A stretch of DNA of 64,000 bases. Source: Cytospora piceicola (taxonomy: Eukaryota > Ascomycota > Sordariomycetes > Diaporthales > Cytosporaceae). The position numbers and the translations under genes were made by a program. This document shows positions 60,188-64,000 of this stretch, piece after piece (within the stretch, counting starts at the first letter, position 1; every line of letters begins with the position of its first letter). The stretch is from NCBI GenBank assembly GCA_023375675.1, contig JALQBC010000006.1, forward strand, positions 248,001-312,000, written 5' to 3'. The notes under the pieces were generated by a model. The model saw only the letters and a program-made list of their open reading frames with translations, searched no databases and had not been told where the DNA came from.

Positions 60188-62818
60188 CCTTATAAGTAGA
60201 CGATTCGGGAAATACGTAGAACTTTTAAATCTAAATCTAATTAATACTCCTTTTCCGATTTATTTCGTACTTACGTTATACGCCTATTTTTAAATTAGTA
60301 TATTTATACTATAAAACCTAAAAGAAGTTCGTACTTACAATATAAGTACTATTTAAAAAGTAAAAAAGCCGTCGTTTATAAATTAATTATATAATTCTGT
60401 CTTTAAGATTAAGCTTAGTATAGATTTAGCGTAAGCTTACCTTAGTTCCGAACTTCTCTTATAGTTATCGGTAAATAGAACTTAAGATAAATCGACCTTT
60501 TTAATATTAGTTTATATTTAGTATAAGCTTTATATATATAGTACTTATATATTATTAAACTTATTAAGTCTATAGAATTAATAGCTTAAGTAATATTATC
60601 TTATATTTTCTAAGGTAAACGTATAAAAAGTAGAGGAGGGTATGTATATTGTCTTTATACTCGAATTAAGTAAAACGGGGTACGTTTAATATCTATTAAA
60701 ATATAGATATTAAATTATACTTTATATTTCTAGTAGATAATTCTCCTTTACCTTTAAAGATAGTCGAAGCTTAATATATCCTTAGTATATATAAAGTATA
60801 ATACTAAAATATAAGGTATACTTACTATAATATAACTGTTGTTATAACGTATTACTAACTTATATATAGCTTTTACTTAACGTTTTTACTTCTCTTACCT
60901 TATATAAAGCTTATAAATATAAAATATTAATACGTCTTATTATATATTCGATAGAAAAGGCTATATATTAAGGCTCTTTATTACTTAAGTATTAGCACTT
61001 AATAAACTAAACCTAAATAGATATTAGTATAAGCTACGTATATATTATAAATATATTATATATATTATAAATATATATATACCTCGTTTTATTAAAATAT
61101 ATATATCCGAATTCCTTATTCCGATTCTTTTAAGCTTTTACAGTCTTCCTATATCTAATAAATATACTAATCAAAAGGTATTATATACAGGTAATATATA
61201 AACTTTTATTTTAATACGTTAAATAAGCTATATATATTAGTATTATAAGTTAAATATATATAAAGCATTTAGAATAATATACTCTTTAGTATTTACTTTA
61301 ATAACTATATTAACTAACGTAGGCTTTAAGGCACCTCTTTACTTAAGCTATTTATAAAAATCTTTTAAAATAAGCCGATTAAATTTATTATATTTCTGTA
61401 TTAAATCTGTTAAGTAGTATTAGTAAAGGTATACGTTAGTATAGTCGAGCTTAACGTAATAAGCCCGGATACTTTTTTTAAGATTTTTATCGTTATTTTT
61501 AAAGTTAGTATTAGCTATATATAAATAAAGTATATATATACAGAATATATTTAATAGTAGTAAGGGCGGAATAATAAGCTCGGTTATTTAATATATAAGT
61601 ATAGAATTAAATTTATAATTATAGTTAGTATATATTTTACTTAAAATAAGAATATACTTACCTTATCTTAAATTTCCTTTAAAAGCATCTCGCGACTCTT
61701 TTTATCTCCTATATTACTAATAAACTTTATAAGTAGATTTATAAAATATATAGTATATAGAATACTATTATTGCTTATAGCTAGGTACTCGGGAAAAACT
61801 AAGTAGTTTTAAACTTCGAATATAAAGATTAGATATCTTCTGTTTATACTAATTAAAATCTCTACTTAAAATAGTTTTTCTTATTCTTATAGAATTAGTA
61901 TAAGTAATATATAAGTAAAGTATATACTTTACTTATAAGTGTTATACTAAAAAACCTAAGAGATTTTATAAGAATATTTTATATATTATAAAGATTTTTC
62001 TTCGGGAAGTCTTTCTATAATATAGTTAATATATATATTATATAAAGTTATATTATATTTAGTTTAAACTTATATATAATATCTATATAAATATAACCTT
62101 TTTAAAAGGTTTTTTTCTTATCTGCTAAATATATTAGTCTTCTTTACTTTATCGCTCTTTTAGATAACGTACGCTTTTTATTAAACCTTAATAATTTAAA
62201 ATCGAGTATTATAATATAACATTACTTGCTAAATTATAAGCCTAGCTTAAGTAAAGCTTTTTATATAAACTATTACTATTAGTTATACTGCTATTATTTA
62301 TATTAAGTATATACTAAGTAAATATCGGAAAAGGTAACGAAAAAAATAACTAATAAGGTTAAAAGGCTAGCTAGTAGTTATTTATATTAAATATATATTA
62401 AATAAATAGTAAAATCTTTATTAGTTCGAACGGTAGTATTATACTATTAAAATAGTCTTATTCCGTTTTATTTAATAGTAGTAGTAAGTTTTAAAATATA
62501 CTAAGCGTATATAAAAAAGAATAAATATTTAAGTTTCTTACTACTTATATTATTTTAATAGCGAGTATTATTATATTATATAGTTTTAAAATATATATAC
62601 TATATACGTATCTTATAATAAATATTTAATTTTAAAGCAGGATTATAATATATAATAAGCTTAAATACTATTACAGAGTATCGGTATAATATATCTCTTA
62701 ATATAAAGTAGTCGTAAAGTTAGCTATTATAATATATCAGGTTAATATATACTAGATATATATACCCTTATCGTAAAGTTAGCGAGATAAGCCTATCGGT
62801 AACACGAATCGTACAGCG
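60188..62818. other. Right AT-rich arm of the element, heavily mutated
   Basis: AT-rich, stop-filled DNA up to the right inverted repeat. No gene or repeat family is recognisable. Compositionally like the left arm. Confidence 0.4.
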
Positions 62819-62940
62819 CCGATCACCCCTCTTTTAAGACAGGCTATTTTACACCTTTTAAGTTCTTACAGGTAGGGTACGGAAAAGAGGGCCGGCCTAT
62901 ATTTTGGTGCCCCTGCGAACTTTTAGTGTACCCTGGTTGA
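62819..62940 (-). repeat. Right terminal inverted repeat of the 26-kb element
   Basis: Reverse complement starts TCAACCAGGGTACACTAAAA and follows the left repeat for about 122 bp. The outer part, including ATAGGCCGGCCCTCTTTTCC, is identical to the left end. Confidence 0.92.
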
Positions 62941-63875
62941 GCTGGAACGCTAACGACAGGAAACGACAGGAAACGAACAGGAAATATGTACGTCACCCGT
63001 TACTAAGTACACACAGTAGTAACTCGGCCGTCATTTATCCCTCGGCCCAAGTCATCCGGTTCGGGATCCGACGCTGGAATGTCGCTCAACTCAGCCGATC
63101 TGCACGACTCCTGACAGCTTGACAGGGCATATGGCCCACTGAGCCCAGGCCTTCCTCTCAGGCCCTTTCACCCAACACGCAATCCCCCCGAAGCCCATCA
63201 GTTTCGGACAGGAAGCGTGTTCAGGTTGTCAGACAGATATTGCACGACGGTGCAAGGAATTGCTGAGGGATCCGGCTCGAGATGGTATGATCAAGACGGA
63301 GTACGTCCGGATACATAGCGCCACCTTACATCTCCCCGACAGATTCCGAATCGGCCCCGTCGCCTGTTGTGTGTCTTGTCTGTTCAGTCTTTGTTATATA
63401 ACTTCCCGTACGCTTGCTTCTGCATGTAGAGATTGGCCTGCTTCCAAGTCCTCTTTTATAATCAACTTCTCGTCTTATATCATTATACATACATACAATA
63501 TATATATTTATATACACCGCTGTAGCTTGCCCCTGTTTGGTGGAGCCTCTCTCACATCTTCCATCATCACAAGCAAGGAAAACGGCTCCCCCCCGTCCAC
63601 TTCCAACCACTTACACGACAACCCCGCGGCTCCAGTCTTCCCCGCCCATTTACAATATCCAGCTGGCCTTGTCTCTCCCTGGCCCCTCCGTCCCCTCCGA
63701 GCGAGACACGAGCCCACACCCTGTCAGCCTGTCAGCCTGTCCAGAGCTCGCAGTAGCTCCGAAATACAGCTAGCTACCTCCTTCTCCCTCCCGCCCCCCT
63801 TTCCGAGCTTCACGACACACAAGTTTCGTTCGCTCCTCCTCTTCAATTCCTCCTGTACCGATATACATACCAGCC
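62941..63875. other. Spacer after the element, with minisatellite and CT-rich leader
   Basis: Normal composition resumes at once. ACGACAGGAA repeats (two full, one variant) lie at 62952-62982. From about 63420 the DNA is pyrimidine-rich with a TATATATTTATATA stretch near 63500, then CT-rich sequence up to the ATG at 63876. It is the likely promoter and leader of the next gene. Long open frames here are non-coding by composition. Confidence 0.5.
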
Positions 63876-63984
63876 ATGACTTCACTCTGGACCAAGCCGA
63901 ACGCCCCGTCGGGGGAGGCTCACATCCCCAGCGCCGTCCCGCTCACAGAGACCGAGACGAGGGTTCGCCACCCGGGCAGACGCT
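63876..63984 (+). CDS. First exon of an unknown protein, cut by right window edge
   Basis: ATG at 63876 in a good context (CCAGCCATGAC), preceded by a CT-rich leader. The frame reads MTSLWTKPNAPSGEAHIPSA for 20 residues and continues with PLTETETRVRHPGRR to a strong donor (T|GTAAGT) at 63985, phase 1. The rest lies outside the window and I recognise no family from this N-terminus. An alternative in which translation starts elsewhere cannot be excluded. Confidence 0.5.
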
Positions 63985-64000
63985 GTAAGTTTTTGGGAAC

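Larger units (their letters stand above)
36899..62940. mobile_element. 26-kb AT-rich, RIP-mutated element bounded by inverted terminal repeats
   Basis: A continuous AT-rich block whose two edges are the same sequence of about 122 bp in opposite orientation. Base composition changes abruptly at these repeats. Inside, CpA and TpG are scarce while CpG stays common, as expected from RIP. The block contains two LTR retrotransposons (14.2 kb together with target duplications), so the pre-insertion unit was about 11.8 kb. I see no perfect target duplication outside the inverted repeats and no intact transposase. The terminal repeats are longer than usual for Tc1/mariner; Mutator-like elements commonly have such lengths, but the class is not established. 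Confidence 0.7.

Noticed and set aside
36899..62940. Starship-type giant transposon
   Set aside because: Starships are expected to carry a tyrosine-recombinase gene at one end and cargo genes. None is visible and the long inverted ends do not fit.
36899..62940. Mitochondrial DNA insertion or centromere core
   Set aside because: The block has inverted ends, gypsy elements and RIP-type depletion. No mitochondrial genes are seen and normal genes lie within about 1 kb on both sides. A centromere cannot be fully excluded but nothing supports one.

Overview
This window is nuclear DNA of a filamentous ascomycete, most likely a Sordariomycete. Genes have short introns with GTRNGT donors and CTRAC-type branch sites. 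The order SLA2 - MAT - APN2 - COX13 - APC5 is the classic sordariomycete mating-type neighbourhood, and one long AT-rich block looks like the product of repeat-induced point mutation (RIP). I could not settle the order or genus from sequence alone.

Positions 1-36,300 are gene-rich and of normal composition. In order they hold: the start of an unknown minus-strand gene running off the left edge, a degenerate GC-rich minisatellite, CWC24 (splicing), ATG3 (autophagy E2), SLA2 (endocytosis), the mating-type gene MAT1-2-1 (HMG box), APN2 (AP endonuclease, minus), COX13 (cytochrome c oxidase subunit VIa), an unrecognised conserved-looking protein (minus), APC5 (anaphase-promoting complex, minus), a PA-TM-RING ubiquitin ligase, a Tbf1-like telomere-repeat binding protein (minus) and GDT1 (UPF0016 Mn/Ca transporter). 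I joined exons by hand; every complete multi-exon model closes in frame. Only an HMG-box gene and no alpha-box gene is seen between SLA2 and APN2, so this is a MAT1-2 idiomorph, which fits a heterothallic fungus. The 4.6 kb between SLA2 and MAT1-2-1 holds no convincing intact gene, but has interrupted open frames that could be a gene relic.

Positions 36,899-62,940 are one 26-kb AT-rich island. Its edges coincide with near-perfect inverted terminal repeats of about 122 bp, and a 10-bp minisatellite in direct orientation lies just outside both ends. CpA/TpG is strongly depleted inside while CpG persists, the signature of RIP. Nested inside are two complete same-family Ty3/gypsy LTR retrotransposons (7.1 kb each, 205-bp LTRs, 5-bp target duplications CTTAC and CCTTA). 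There is also a degenerate TTAC-repeat tract of about 3.7 kb that the first retrotransposon split, a GC-rich long hairpin, a 239-bp tandem duplication, and a short island that escaped mutation. Without the retrotransposons the host element would be about 11.8 kb. I could not recognise its transposase, only a possible mutated coding relic.

Positions 62,941-64,000 return to normal composition and contain the CT-rich leader and first exon of another gene that runs off the right edge. Other points worth a look: telomere-type repeats in the promoter of the telomere-repeat binding protein, a GC-AG intron and a 13-nt exon in APN2, a frame-preserving stop-free intron in the Tbf1-like gene, three regularly spaced hairpin repeats behind COX13, and many copies of the palindrome TACCTAGGTA, all in intergenic DNA.
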